From Acanthornis magna (taxonomy: Eukaryota > Chordata > Aves > Passeriformes > Acanthizidae): a stretch of 64,000 bases of DNA. Positions within the stretch are counted from its first letter, which is position 1, and the number at the start of each line of letters is the position of its first letter. Under the pieces are notes generated by a model. The model was not told the origin of the DNA, did not search any database, and saw only the letters and a program-made list of their open reading frames with translations. Positions 47,020-60,400 of this stretch are shown here, piece by piece. The DNA lies in assembly GCA_036785705.1 (NCBI GenBank), contig JAWUZG010000056.1, positions 16,288,001 through 16,352,000 of the forward strand, read 5' to 3'. Made by a program: the position numbers and the translations under genes.

Positions 47020-49935
47020 TATCCATGAAGAGAGGAACTCTGAGCAAGTTTAGTTCTATTCCAGATACTGAAGAGGCTTGTTGCCTTGCACAAAGTATAT
47101 CCTATGCAAATTCTGATTTTTCTGTGAAGTCAGAAGGCAGGTATACACTTCCTTGGGTTTTTTATACCACACGCTAGAAGGTCTTAATTTTTGGTTTCTT
47201 GGTCCAAGTTTACAAGGTCCAAGCTTTCTATACAATATCGCATTTTAAAAATTGCTGTTGGTTTTCTGTTTGTTTTCACATTACGTGTGCAGACTTGCCG
47301 TGGAGATGGAAGGCAGCCCCTCGAGGGAAGTGCTTGGTTTGAGTTGGCATACTGAGCAATGATGCAAGAGCATAAAAGTTTGGAAATCAAGGCACCAGTC
47401 CTGCAAAAGGATACAGATAGACCTCCAGAGCCCTGTTTGTTGGGACCCCTGTCTCTGCCAGGTGTTTGTTTTTGCAGGACAGAGGGAAGAGTTGATAATC
47501 GACATGTCCTCGGGTACTGTATGAATATTATTTGGAAATTGAGGAAAAAAATGCAGTTACCCTGCTCAATTTGAGGGTCTATACATTGGCTTTTTTTTTT
47601 TTTGGTATTTTTCTTTTCCTGATTACTGTAGTTGGGATGCCCAGAAAATTCAGGCCCTCTTTCCTTACATTCCATGTGGAAAGGGTGGCCATTTGTAAGT
47701 CTATTTTTACCAGTGACAGTACACTACAGAGAGACATGGCCTCTGTATTTTTTACATTAACTTAAAAGGAAACAAATTGAGATTTTTTTGAAGCCAATGT
47801 ATTCTGTTGCTCATACAGTGCCTCCTGTGCAATAATCTCTCTGATGTATTTTCCCTTTATGTGTGATTCCCCCACTATTCCTCATTTACTCTCAGTGCAT
47901 TATATGTGAGAGCAGGAGCTGCTGCCTCACTGTAGTGTTGATGTGACATTGCAGAAATGATGCAGCAGTTGCTGTTCATTATTACCCCCTGAATTTCATG
48001 AATGTATAACCTGCTTTATTTCACTTTCAGTTGAAATTTTATCTACGGGTTCTCAGCCAAATTGTGTCCACTTAAAAAAAAAAATTGGCCAAACCCTTTT
48101 GTTTTAAAAGCAGTGGGGGGGCTTTTGTTTTAATTGCTCTGAAATTCAGTTTGTTTCAGGTTAGAGAATGGGAAGTGCACATAAGTTATTAACAGAGAAG
48201 AAAAGCCCCATTGACACTGAAAGTTTAAATTTTGCAATTAATCTGAAAGCAGAAACTGAGAGGAGTGCTGAAATCTGGCTACTGAATGAGTTTTTCAAAC
48301 CAGGTATTAAAAGATCTGTTACAGAGTTTTGTTTCTGATAGTAAGAAAAAATTAATTTCTTGATCAAGAGTATTGGGCCAAAAGATGCAGTTGTTTCCCT
48401 CTGTTTATTTTCAAGGCATTACAGACTCAGCATAAGGTTCTTGCCAGTGTTCTCTACTTTCATTTTGGGATCTGCCTGGCTCCGAAAGAGCCCCTCTGAT
48501 ATCAGGAGTGCTTTTGTACCAATTGCACCAACCGAAGTAGGAGATGAAAGGAATGCTGATGGCTTTTAAGTTTCACACTGTCACTTTCAAAATATTTAGT
48601 ATTAAAAATAGGAAAAGCAAGGTAAGGCAGGTAAACTCGTATTATTTAACTCTGCTAGTTCCTTTTAATATTTGATAACCCTGGACTGCAGCTCCCTGAG
48701 CATGAACCTTACCACTGCTAATGGATGCACCGGAACCATGGCAAGCAAGGAGGATTATCTGTCCCTATTGTGCCTGGCATTGCATCAGGTTTCCAAACAA
48801 TAAGGGATTTTGGAGATTCATGGCTCACAGGGTTGGGAATGAGGTGTTGAGCCTTTTTATCCCCAGCTTGCACTGGTTGAAGTCCAGCTGCTTGAGCAGT
48901 GACCGAAAGTTCATGTCTGGGCGGTGTGATGAGCAAGTCCAGCCTAACACCCTGCACTGGCTTGTAGAGCTTGTAGTGCTTCCTCCTGGTTGTATCTGTG
49001 GAGTAGGGACGAGCTGAGCACGTGGCTGGGGTGTGAGTGTGAGCTCCAGTGCGTGGCTCGAGTCTCGTGGCTCCTGTGGAGGGAAGATCAGCCGTTCCGA
49101 TCTTTGAGCTCTCCAGTGCTGAGACAGGGCAGACTGGCAGGTTTGAACACAAATCTTCCGTTTTCTGACATGAAATCAGGATCTTAAAACTGTTTTCTTT
49201 AAAAAAACGAAACAGACTTAGGATTGTTCACTACACTTGTAAGTTGGTCTAAACCAATGTCCTTCCCCACTGAATTTTTACAGTAATATTTTCTAAGGTA
49301 ATCTAGAGTATATTTTAGTTGCAATCTATATTAAGGCAAATTATTTGTTCTGTCTGTTGCTGTGACTGAAGAAAATTATGAAAGACTTTGTTGGTAACAA
49401 GAATGCTATTTAATGAAGAAATGTGTAATTCCATTATTTATTGTTTGAGGTTTGTTTTTTGGTTATTTCTTTTAAGTAACTGACATCTAAAAGGGAACAC
49501 ACATATGTTTCAGGCCAGTAAAAAGCCTTTTTTAAAAATTAATTTTCATCCTCTCCTCTCCCTTTTTTGCAATGCTAAGCCATCTCTTGTAGCTGGTTTC
49601 TCACCTTAATTTTGCAAAGCACTGCAGCACACGTGGGTCTGAACCTCCTGATAGTTGTGTTCACTGTCTGGTTCTCCATGTGCTCCAGTGCAGATAAAAT
49701 AGGATCACTCATTGATAATCCTATCCAAATTTCAAGAATGGGGAATTTGGCCTTTTTTTTATTGTTTTCGATATTGTGCACAAATACTTTGAAGAACAAA
49801 CTGACCTTTGTTTTTCATTCGGACTCGAATGTGGAAGGAGAAGTGCATAATAGAGACTTGTGATGTAGCCTCGTTCCGTTACCTTAAAATTCACGGTTGA
49901 ACACTTTTAATAAACCTTAAAAAAATTGGCAAACA
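47020..49935 (+). other. ASB7 3' untranslated region (inferred)
   Basis: The stretch after the stop has T- and A-rich composition with no supported gene, and an AATAAA at 49909-49914. A Pumilio-type TGTAAATA at 50018-50025 hints that a longer form may extend past 50 kb. The true 3' end is not known. Open frames of up to 163 codons here are not supported as genes. Confidence 0.5.
49909..49914 (+). terminator. candidate ASB7 polyadenylation signal
   Basis: AATAAA in an A/T-rich context 2.9 kb after the ASB7 stop. It is the clearest canonical signal noted in this stretch, and a more distal site is possible. Confidence 0.4.
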
Positions 49936-50172
49936 CACCAAAGAATCAATATGAGTAAAAGACTCTGATCATTAACAAACTGCAAACCTCATCCTTTAAA
50001 ACAAAGCAGAAAGTTTTTGTAAATATTTATGTTTATAAATGTACAGCAGAGTAAGAGTGTTTTTTAGATTATTTAATTACCATATTTCTAAACTATTTAC
50101 ATTATAGACAATACTTGTTAGTTTGAAAAGCTTGAGTGGGGTGGTTTTTTGTTTTGTTTTGGGTTTGTTTTC

Positions 50173-50504
50173 TTTTTTTTTTTTTTTTTTTTTTAAATTC
50201 ACTATCACTCATGCTTGGAATAACTCTGGCTTCCTTGGAATAGCGTGGAAAATTCAGTTTTCTGGCTCTGGTTGGCAATCATAGGAGAACACATCTGGAC
50301 AAACTCTTCAGATAAATACCCAGAGGCAAAAGAAAAGATGTGGCATCTTTACCAGGATGGGCTGGTTTGGAGCAAAAACCTGCCCACAAGTGCAGCTTCC
50401 ATGCAACACTGTGTTACCAATACCATCATGTGTTTTGTTCTTCCTTTGCAATGTAAGTTTTTGCTTTGGGTCAATTTGAATTTAAAAAAAAAAAAAAAAA
50501 AAAA
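50173..50504. repeat. paired T22 and A21 homopolymers
   Basis: A T22 run (50173-50194) and an A21 run (50484-50504) lie about 290 bp apart in inverted orientation, the second followed by GAAAAAG-type repeats. They could pair in RNA or DNA. They do not resemble a known avian retroposon unit. Confidence 0.7.
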
Positions 50505-50756
50505 GAAAAAGAAAAAAGTTAAACCTGGTTAAAACCTATTTTTGGTTTATGTTCTGTTTATTTCTAATGTAATGTTTTAATAACATAATACCACTTTACA
50601 CATTTTCTCTCAATGTTTGTCTGTCTCTTCTACTCCTGTTCCTTTTTCCGGGGTACACGATTCTGGAAATGCATTTGCAACTCAAAATGCCCCACAAATG
50701 GGAATTCAGATATCTCATGAGTTGTAATGTGGTTTTTTTACCAGCAAATATGAGCA

Positions 50757-50925
50757 TGAAACTCATACAATAGTTTGGGGTAGAAGTGACCTTAAACTCA
50801 CCCAGTGCCACCCCTGCCATGGCAGGGACACCTCCCACTGTCCCAGGCTGCTCCAAGCCCTGTCCAGCCTGGCCTTGGGCACTGCCAGGGATCCAGGGGC
50901 AGCCACAGCTCCTCTGGGGGAATCT
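50757..50925 (-). mobile_element. CR1 LINE fragment, minus strand
   Basis: Read on the minus strand it follows the CR1 3' region: GAGCTGTGGCTGCCCCTGGA, CAAGGCCAGGCTGGACAGGG, TTGGAGCAGCCTGGGACAG and CTGCCATGGCAGGGGTGG. It ends near a degraded CTACCCCAAACTATTGTATGA. Confidence 0.88.
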
Positions 50926-50999
50926 GTGCCACCCTCAGTAAAACAAAACTCACTCTAGAGCTGAGCTTTGGCAGGGGGAACAAACTGGTCCTAAGCTAG

Positions 51000-53900
51000 G
51001 AGTGGTTGGGTTTTCCCCACTCAGATTCCAGCACAGCCACTTCAGGGTTTTATGACAGGTTCACCTTTCCTCCTCCAGCTCGTGCACTGACTAAGATACA
51101 GAAATGACCAAATAGAGAATGTATTTTGGGGTCTATTTACTACTAATAAAAGCTGAATGTAAGGGGGAGGCATATAAATATTCCTGACACACAAATATAA
51201 ACTGGACCATTTAGTTTCAGTCATAGGAAAAATGCACAACCAGAGCAGTAAGGTTTTGGACCCTAAAAATTCGGTGAGGAAGGAGACAAGATTTCAAGAC
51301 ATTACTAAAGGGTAGTAGGGGAAAAAAATGCTGTTTTCCATTGCTCAGTAGCAGCCTGCACAAACATCACTGGGAGAATGTTCACTGTTCAAGCAGCAGT
51401 TGTGTTTAGAGCTGCTGCTGATGGTTACTCACAGACTGGCCAGGCTTTGGCTTGACTTTACTGTGAATGCTGTGCTAAAGACTTTTTTCCTGTTTATGTA
51501 TCATATTTCCTGTTTGAGTGTTCACTTGTGAAGTTTAAAACAATTAATGGCTAATGTTACTACTTGGAAAAACCTGATTTACAAGCTGTTGACAAATGAT
51601 GTGTTTAGAATATACAGTCTTTATATATATTGGTAGAAGTGGGTGAGAGACAAGTGTACTTATTATATATGGCAAAACATGGGGATTTTTACCATAGTGA
51701 ATAACAAAAAATTAGAACCTTTGAAAGAAAAATTACCAGAGCAAAGAACAGGCTCTGCTGTCTTTCCCCAAACAGCCTGGAGTGAAGCATTTAAATTCTC
51801 TTTGCTCAAGTCTCTCCCCTCTGCTATGGCTGGGGCTACCACCACCTCAAAGCTTTTATCCTGTTCTTGGAAATTGGAATAGGCTAAAGTTTGTTTTTTC
51901 CTTTATCACTGCACACTGAGTCTCTGCTGCAGGATCCTACTCCTTGACTCGTTAGCCAGAGTAAAGCTCAGCATGTGATTTAACCCCACAGCAGTAAGAA
52001 GCAAAGCAGGTCTATACATTGCTTTATGAAACCATGCTACCAGCAGCTCTTCAGCCAGTGCATTCCCCAGGGAACCACAACATGCAGCTGGGACAGCAAA
52101 AACTGGGATCGAAAGCTGCGCTGATTTTATTGGGAAATCTCCAGCTGTCTAGTGAAGAAGTCAGAGCTCCAGCTGTTTCCTCCACATCTGGGATCTCTGG
52201 CTGCTGTTTGTGAGGTCCCAGGTAAGTTCTCAATGTTGTCATGTTTGCAAGAAGGATGTTTGACGCATCTCCAGAGGTGCTTGTAAAGGGTCTGGAAGCA
52301 TTTCTGAGCCTTCTCCGGACTTGCTACGTTTCTCGTGTGGTGGAGTTTGCATAGACTTAAAACAAGTGTGTTTGAGAGTGGTGGGTGCTGCAGGGTCTGT
52401 ATTTCCCTCACTTTGACTTGAGCTGTTGCAGTGTTTTTACAGACCCCTCAGCATCCATTAAATTGTCCTAAAAGGAATTAGAAAGGTGAATGAAAAGAAA
52501 CTTATAGGCAGGAGGCTATACAGGAGTAAATACTTTCAGGAGAAAATTTAGGTCTGTAAGTTACTGATCTACACCAAAACCATCTATTTTTTATCTTAAA
52601 GACCACAAAATTGGCCATAACTCTTCTATCCTGACTTGCAAAAATAGAGTTTATTTGCAGTCTTAAAAAGCTCGAAATAGATCATCTCCTGTTGTGTCAC
52701 AAGTAACTGGAAGTTAATGGAAGTGTTCTACTAAATTCTGTCCTCATTTCTGGCCTGCACCATTGTAACTCCACTGAAGGTGGTGGTTACTCAACATTTA
52801 ATCTGGTGTGAAAGAGCAAATAATTGCTTCGAATGGTCAGCTTGCAGTCCTGCTCCTTGTTTTGTGGCCTAATGAGGAGAGTATTTTTGGAAGGTATTTG
52901 CAAAACACTTTGTGAAGGAGCAGTAGGAGGGATTCTGTCGTTGGAGCCAACTTTATAAGCAACTAGCAGGCAAGTTTTTTTTCCCTGAAAACATTGCCTG
53001 TTTTGATAGAGTTGCCTAAACTTTGATATCTAATCCTGAGTTGGTGAGATATCTCGGTTTGATGTTCCATTCCATATCTTGAGAAACTTAACAGGTCTGC
53101 TTATTCTCTAATACAGCAGATTGAACTAGATCTGCAATGAAACATAAGCTCATTTCATTTTAAAGACTTAATTAATTTTAAAGCCATTAATGATTAAATT
53201 TTTTATACATTAGCATGACAGCAGGTTCTTCTGTTCTTGCTGAGTGTGTGATTGCTTGCAGTCTGCATTCACAGTGTGTTTAAAATACAAGGTGGTGAGT
53301 TTGAGTAACATCTCTGGATGCTGTGGATCTTGAGCAGTCAAAGCTGCTCTTGCCCATGATAAAGCCTGAGGTGATGCTGGGTAGAGTTACTGTCTGTGTC
53401 TTGTCCAGCTACAAGTCAACACAATTGGGATTTTTAGGTTCTCCTCTATTGCTTCCTGAATATAGCATTTCCATGGAATAATAGAAATTTGGACTCAGCT
53501 TCATCTAGTGCTTGATTTTCAAACCTTGGAGTACCTGACTGCAGGATGTGGGTTACTGAAAATGAATTCTGAACTGTGTCTGTCTCGAGCAGCTCAACTT
53601 GAGATCCATCCCCTGGCTCTCTTGGATGTTGCTCATCTCGCAATGGGTTTTAATATAGCTGCTAGGGAGCAAAACCAAATAATTTTTAGAGAGCAGTCAG
53701 TCTGAAAATAAAGTGCCCAGGATGTTTGGTAAGAGGATGAAGTTTAGATGTGTGTGGGATTGTGTGAGGGAGAGAGCAGAAAATGTGCCTTTTGATCTTA
53801 CAGATATGTTTGGTATGTGGGTTGTTGGGCTTAGAAGTTTGAATGTCCTTAATATAAAATAATCTGTGTGAGTATTTGAGGCTGTTCCTTTTCAACTTTG

Positions 53901-54300
53901 TGTGAGTTATTTAATGGTTAGTGAGCCAGAAAAAAATCACTGTGTTTTCTGATGGTTCTGGCACCCTCCTGATGAGTGGAAGACTTGAATTAAAAGTTCC
54001 CACTCTGAACGAGGCAAAGCAATTAAGGATGGGGATTTGCACTCACATTCCCACCTTTTAGTGCTGTGATTACAGGTTTGTTAAAATTGTGCCACAGGGA
54101 GAGAGAATAACAAAAGTGTTACGCAATCTCCAAGGCTGACCCCAAAAGGTTGTTCAAAGCAGGTTCCTGGCTGGATGGAGTCCAGTCCTGATGTCTCTTG
54201 CTCTTGTGAACAAATGACTGAAGCTCGTGGGGCTTTTTTGTCCCTACTTATCTGTAATCCACCTGGGAAAATTAACCCAGGCCTTTTCTGGTTCTCTGAG
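51000..54300. other. intergenic sequence
   Basis: No gene, RNA or transposon was recognised. Open frames of 60-95 codons occur on both strands without splice sites or family resemblance. Confidence 0.6.
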
Positions 54301-54334
54301 CACCCTACCTGGAGCTCTGGTGTGTTTGTGTTTG

Positions 54335-54480
54335 GGTGCCATGTCCATGGAGGTGTTCAAACCCAGGCTGGATGGCTTGGAGCAGTCTGGTCCAGGGCAC
54401 GGTGTCCCTGCCCCTGGCAGGGGTGGAATGAGATGAACTTTGAGGTTCCTTCCAACCCAAACCAGTCTGGGATTCTGTGG
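54335..54480 (+). mobile_element. CR1 LINE fragment
   Basis: Short CR1 3' end on the plus strand: CATGGAGGTGTTCAAACCC, AGGCTGGATGGCTTGGAGC, TGCCCCTGGCAGGGGTGG and TTCCTTCCAACCCAAACC, ending GGGATTCTGTGG. The 147-codon open frame across it is a by-product. Confidence 0.88.
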
Positions 54481-57400
54481 GCAGCCACTTCCTTCCAGCA
54501 CTTGTCCTTCTCTCCCTCTTCACAATTTGTCTTCCACTCCAGCTCACTGAGGAGGACAGGGAATGAAACAATCCTTGCTCCAAAGGAGACCATCCTAGCA
54601 GGTGAATTGAATGTCTAAATGAAAAAATCTAATGTGGTGCCAGTTTTTGTGGTATTGCTCAGAACTTTGCTTGCTTGGCTAAAGACTCTGTACTTTTTTT
54701 CATAAAACCAAAGTATCTTACTGTTCATTTTCATTGACTTCAGTCTCAGTGTTTCATTCCAGCTCACTGATTTATCTTACGGTTTTTTAAGACTCCAACA
54801 TTTAGTAAACTTCCTTCTCGTCGCAGCCAGTTACTGTTTTAATGAATCAAACTGATTAAGGGCACCAAAAAATGTTACAGTGACATATCTGCATTATTAG
54901 TACTATATCCTGTAACTCTGCTTTTAATTTGTTCGTGTCCTAGTCAAGTAAATTAAGGGGCTTTTTTAGGAGTCTCATCAGTTGTTTTCAGCCAACAATT
55001 CCAAATAAGAGTTCTTTGAAAGGTGTCCAGATAAGGGCAGTTTCAATCTTACCTGATAAATAGCTTCAGAACATCTTTGCTGCAAATTGAGTCTTGTGTT
55101 TTCTTTTTCCCGAGCTTGGGTGCAACACTGTTTTTCTCCTTAAGACATTTTGCCAAAATTTTTGAAATCTGCCATTTTGAGCTAAGAAAAGCTTCATTCC
55201 TTGGATTGCTTTCATGATTCATTGGTCTTCTTTCAGTCTTGATAAGAAAACAGCTTTTAATGAGAACAGACCCCTAGTTTTAAAGGGCATTTTTAATGCC
55301 CCCTATATTTTGCCCAGATGTTCAATATTTTATCCAGTACTTTGTTAATCTGTAGTTATCTTGTCAATGAAGTGGCTTTTTACCAGATACATGGAGCATA
55401 ACAGTTATTAGTTGTATTGGTATACAGCTGAACTTGCTGGCTTTGAGTATTTCCTGTGCTTCATAAATACTTGTATAATCTGTTGTGCAGGCTCAGCTGT
55501 TCTTAATTCTAATGTGATTCATATTGTGCTTAGAAATCTGACATTCTTGGCTTGTCAGAAATATTAATATATGTTAGTGCCATATCTATCGAAAATTGAC
55601 ATGTTTTGTGCAGGGCCTTAATTTTCACTTCTTTATATTGCAGCATTCCTTATTGAGCAATGCAGCTTTGTTTGCCTTTAAATTTCCCTCTCACCTTCAG
55701 CCCTGAGAAACCAGAAATAATTAGATTATATCTTTCTCTTGGCTCGCATAGTTTTCACTTGTAGTGAATTATGCCATGCAAAACTATCCCTCCAGTGAGA
55801 ATTTGCTTGTCATTGTTAGGAGCTACATCTGGACTGTGTAATACTTCGTGTGTTGCACTACAAAGAGTCTTTGCCTGTGGCTCAGTCAGAACTATACCTC
55901 ACCAGAGAGTAGGAATAGCTCTTTCCTCTGGCAAATGTGCCACACTTCACCTCCCCAGGCCTTTCTGCTGTGGACAAGGCTGCTGGACAGATAAAAATGC
56001 TAAACTTCCAAAGCTGGTATGACCCTGACTGTTAACGGCCCAAAGTATTACAGGAATGTTGACTTCCATGTGGACAAGTCCTGTTTCTTCAGTGGCTGAT
56101 GGAAGACCAGATTTCCATCTACTTGAGCCAAATAATTCATCCTGGTAGCTGGATGAAAGTTTAGCTTCAGGAAAGAAGTTTGAATGCACCTTTAAGGTCT
56201 GTATGATGATGAATGAAAAGCCTTTTCTCTTCGGCCCCTTCTGTGTTTAATTACCCAACCGCAGAGGAGCTGAAGCTTTTGTTTCCAGGTTGAGTCCTGA
56301 TTTCAGCTGGGAAGTAATGAATGTTGCTGTCTCTCTGTACAGTCTTTCATCTTGCTGATGATATCATTTTCTTGTATAATCATGGGGGTAGTAAATGATT
56401 CCTATTCAGACTTCCTCTTTAAAATCAGACTTAGAGTTTCCCTCGCTCCCCACACTGGTTTTGTTGCTGTCACCTCCCAGCCACGCTCTTTACTGGATGT
56501 GTGCATGGTATGGACTCACCAGTTCTTCACTGAGGCTGTTTTGATCCTGACAAGGCTCTATAGACCCTCGTGAAGTGACAAAGAAACAATGCCACTTGGT
56601 TGCCCAGAGAAGAGCGCAAAAAATGTGTGGATTTTGGTTTTGGGTGTTTGGTTGGGTTTTTGTTCTCCCCTATTCTGTAGGGTCAAGACACCATCAAGTG
56701 CTCCGAGCAGAAGTGCCCTTTCAGGCAGAAACTTTGGTGGTTGCTCTAATTGCATTAAATTCTTCCTTGCATTAGAGCCATGCTCAGAGCTGGTGCTGGA
56801 GGAAACACTCCTGCTGGAACAAATCTGGACTGATACTGAACTGAGATAGCAATTAGGTGCTGTTTTTTCTGTTCACACAGAGGAAAATGCACAGCTTGAA
56901 GCCTCATATCTCTTACAGTGTCCTGTCCTCATCCATGTCCTCTCCCATCTCCTTTTCCCAAATATAGCTTCAGCCAAGTCAACTTTCTGCATCAAAAAAA
57001 TCTGCTTGGAATTGAAACCTTGAATGCTTGTTTTGTGTATTATTAAGAAACTTGGGAGTTTATTACAGTGTGCAAATGATGTCTGGCTGCACAGCTGGCT
57101 GTCCATGTCGGGGTGGTGTGATCTTTTCTGAAGGAAGGAGATGAGCTGATGCTCAGTGAAGTTCCCTTGACTCATCTGCCTTACCAGAACATACCCCAGC
57201 ATGGATATGCCATGGGTTTTGAGTAGGATTTATTCTCAAATAGCTGCTCACAGCTGCCTCTTATTCCTGCCACGCACAGATGTGAGGTTACAGTAGGGTT
57301 CTTCCCCAAAATGATGGATTGTCACCGTGAACTTGACTTCTGCTCCCAGGGAGGTTCATGGCCATAAAAACCACTTTGTTCAAGAGCAGTGGCTGTAACA

Positions 57401-60400
57401 AATAAGCTCAGCTAAACCCTTGCTTTTTCACTTTTACTGATTTCCCTCTTCTGCTGTATGATAGGAGTTCATACAGAGAATTAGATTTCAGTGATGTTGT
57501 TTAAACCTCCTTATCCTTGTCTAATTAAACTGAATGCTTTAAAGATGATTCATAGTGCTTGACACCCTTGTATCTAAATGCTCTTTCTTTTAGATGGAAA
57601 GTGAAGGAAATGTGCTGACTAGAAATTAGAATGGGTCTTCCTTTCACTTACTGAAAAAAAAGGAGGGTTGGGGGGGGTTTAGGTACTTGCTTAAGCTTTT
57701 ACTAGAAAGCACTGCTTTTCCAAGATCTGATAGCTCCCATAAACACAGTTTCCCATAAAATGTTTCTTAAAGGGAAGAGTTCAAAAGCCATGACCAGAGC
57801 CCTGTTTCAGCACAGAGCAGCTTCACCTCCTGTTGCAGAGGGGCACCACCATGTTTTGGAGGTTGTGGCTTCACCCTTTGGCATGACCACCTTTTGATAT
57901 TTTGATAGAGCCCAGGGCTAGGTACAACCTTCCCTCAATTCCACGCATCTCCCCATGCTTCCAACTTTCTGTTCTTGGGAATGATGGTGTATGCCAGAGA
58001 AGAAGTTGGTGAGAAGGGAGCAGAACTGTTTGATGCCCCCACCACAGGACAGCTCTGGTCTTGTGGCAGATTTTTTTCAGTTTTGTGGGCTCAGTCAACA
58101 AGGACACACTGAAATGAAAGTTTTCTGCCATGTAATGAATGCTTCTTTCTAAGCTACCAGGAATGGCTTGGTTTTGCATAACATTTTGTGTACTGTGCCT
58201 TCCAGAAGGCGTGGTGTGAGTAACAAAGGCAGGGTTGAAAGATGCCATGGATTCCCTTCCTCCTCATGGCAGGACTTAATGATATAAAGAGCACAGTATT
58301 TCATTGATGTTTGTTGCCATTTCTGCTTGTGGGCTTTTCACAATACTGTGGTCAGGAAGATGACAAGATAAAGGATGACTAGTGTAGATCTGCTCCCTCT
58401 TGTAAAATAGGAATAATTCCCTTTTCTGATTATATTTCCTCTCCCCTCCCTTGGAAAAGATGACTCAGAAATCCATGACAAAAGGAAATAAGTTCATTTG
58501 AATTTCTATGGAACCTTGAAAAGCCGCTTTTATAAAGTCCTGTTTGGAGGCTTTCAGCAGCGGCCTTTGACAAGAGCAGGAGGCAAAACCGAAACTCATG
58601 GTCCAAATCCTTCGGTGTCAGTGGGTTGCCCTTGGCTCTTGCTCAGTATTGCAGATGGAAAATGAGACCATTACTCATTCTTGGGGGTTTTCTGTGGGAT
58701 CCAAGTACTCAAGAACTGTAATAGTAGAAATCTCTACCATACAAGGAAAAATTACTGTTAGCTAATCTTAAAAAAAAAAAAAAACCAGCAGAAATCTACT
58801 TTTCTCTACTTGGAGGTGAGAAGAAGGAATTGGCTGAATGCAATGACTTATTTCCCTGTGCCTTTACAAAATTTCAAATCTTCTTCTAAGTAAGAATTTG
58901 CACTCAGCCTTCTTTTTTGATAGCGTGTTCAATGATGACCATATGCATTCAGAAGAAAGACTTCTTTTCTCTTCTTTGAAACAGAAGTCTCCAACAGATG
59001 CAGAGATGAAAATGTGCCTTTTCTCAGTCCTGTACTGCATGTGTTTCAGGAGCAAAATGGTCATTCTCCGTTCTCAGCACGATGTGAAAACATGCAGGGT
59101 GCTGAAAACATGAGCAGCGGTTTTATCGCTACATTGTGGATGTAGAATAGGTGCATCTGCATGAATAAGCTGACGTTGCATCAATGGGCCCTTTATGCCA
59201 AAAGAAACTCTGGTTGCCCTTGTCAAAAGTTAACATTTGAGTTGCCATCAGATTTGCTGGGGTTGTTCTGAATTCAGTTACTCAAACTTTGCTCTCCATA
59301 ATTCATTCTGCTCAACTGTCGCTGATACCAACAGGTTTTTTTCAGTTAATACGACTCAGAACGATGTGGCAAATCTTCGGTTTTTTTTCCTTTGGATTGA
59401 TTGGCTTGAAAGAAAAGTTCTAAAGAGCAACTTAATGTGTCTTTAAAAGCTGTCCCCCTGTTTTTGGGTGTGAGTATGGAGGTGTTGGACCCAATGTTCA
59501 ACAGCAGGGCGATCTCTGAAGTTTGGAAAAATCTCTCCGAGTTCAGCTGTCAAATTATTGCAGTAAATCAAGTTTCTCTACACTGAATTAACGATATGTT
59601 TTTTAAAGCCATTTTTAGAGCCATATTTAGAGAAATAATATAATGTATGATAAGTCTGGTTCTGTGTTTCTTTTATTTAAACAGTTCTCAAAATAACAGG
59701 TGGCAATAGGAAGGCAAATAATGGAAATTATATGAGGCCATGCCTTGAGAAATACTTTCTTCTTACATCAACATTTGAGTTTATTTCTCCAGGGTTAAAA
59801 TCTGACAAGTGATTTCTGCACTTTTTTCCTAATTTTATACCAGTCTGCATCCGTGAAACTCAGCACTCGGTCTCTGTACCTTGTTTATCTGGCCCAAGCC
59901 TTGACATTTCTACTATTAAAAGTACTTTTATTTCATTAGAAATGCAAGAAGCAGGGGAGATTTTGCAGATAATCCTTAGACAGGGTCACTTTTGGTATTT
60001 TTTGAGTGAGTTGTTTTTGCTAAATAACCCACGGAGGCCGTCGGAGGCCTGGGAATCGGCGCTGGATCGCTGCTGGCAGCCGCTCCCGGGGTCCTCGCCC
60101 AGGCAGGGGACAGGGCACAGTGTCACTTGGCCCTGCCACGGCTGCTCCTTTCTCATGGCTCCCCACGAAAGCTGACCCTGAGTTTTCCAGACTAAACATT
60201 CGAGATGTGTCATGGCCGTTTGAGGGTCAGGAAGGACAAGAAGCGAATGGGCTCAGCCTGTATTTCTCTGTATCTTCTTGGTTTGTGCTGTAAATGTGCA
60301 TGTGTGGTGGAGTCTTTAAAGATGCATAATCTCTATAATGAAGCCTGCTCTTAATTAGCAGTTTGTTTTAATATGAACATTTGCATTTTGAATTCTGCCT

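Noticed and set aside
47184..47675. 163-codon minus-strand open frame in the ASB7 3' region
   Set aside because: Lysine runs come from a homopolymer, there is no family resemblance, and it lies within the inferred ASB7 3' untranslated region.
48718..49152. 144-codon minus-strand open frame downstream of ASB7
   Set aside because: It overlaps plus-strand frames of similar length, and has no splice support and no recognisable domain.
54175..54618. 147-codon plus-strand open frame
   Set aside because: It runs across a CR1 3' fragment and shows no coding signature outside it.
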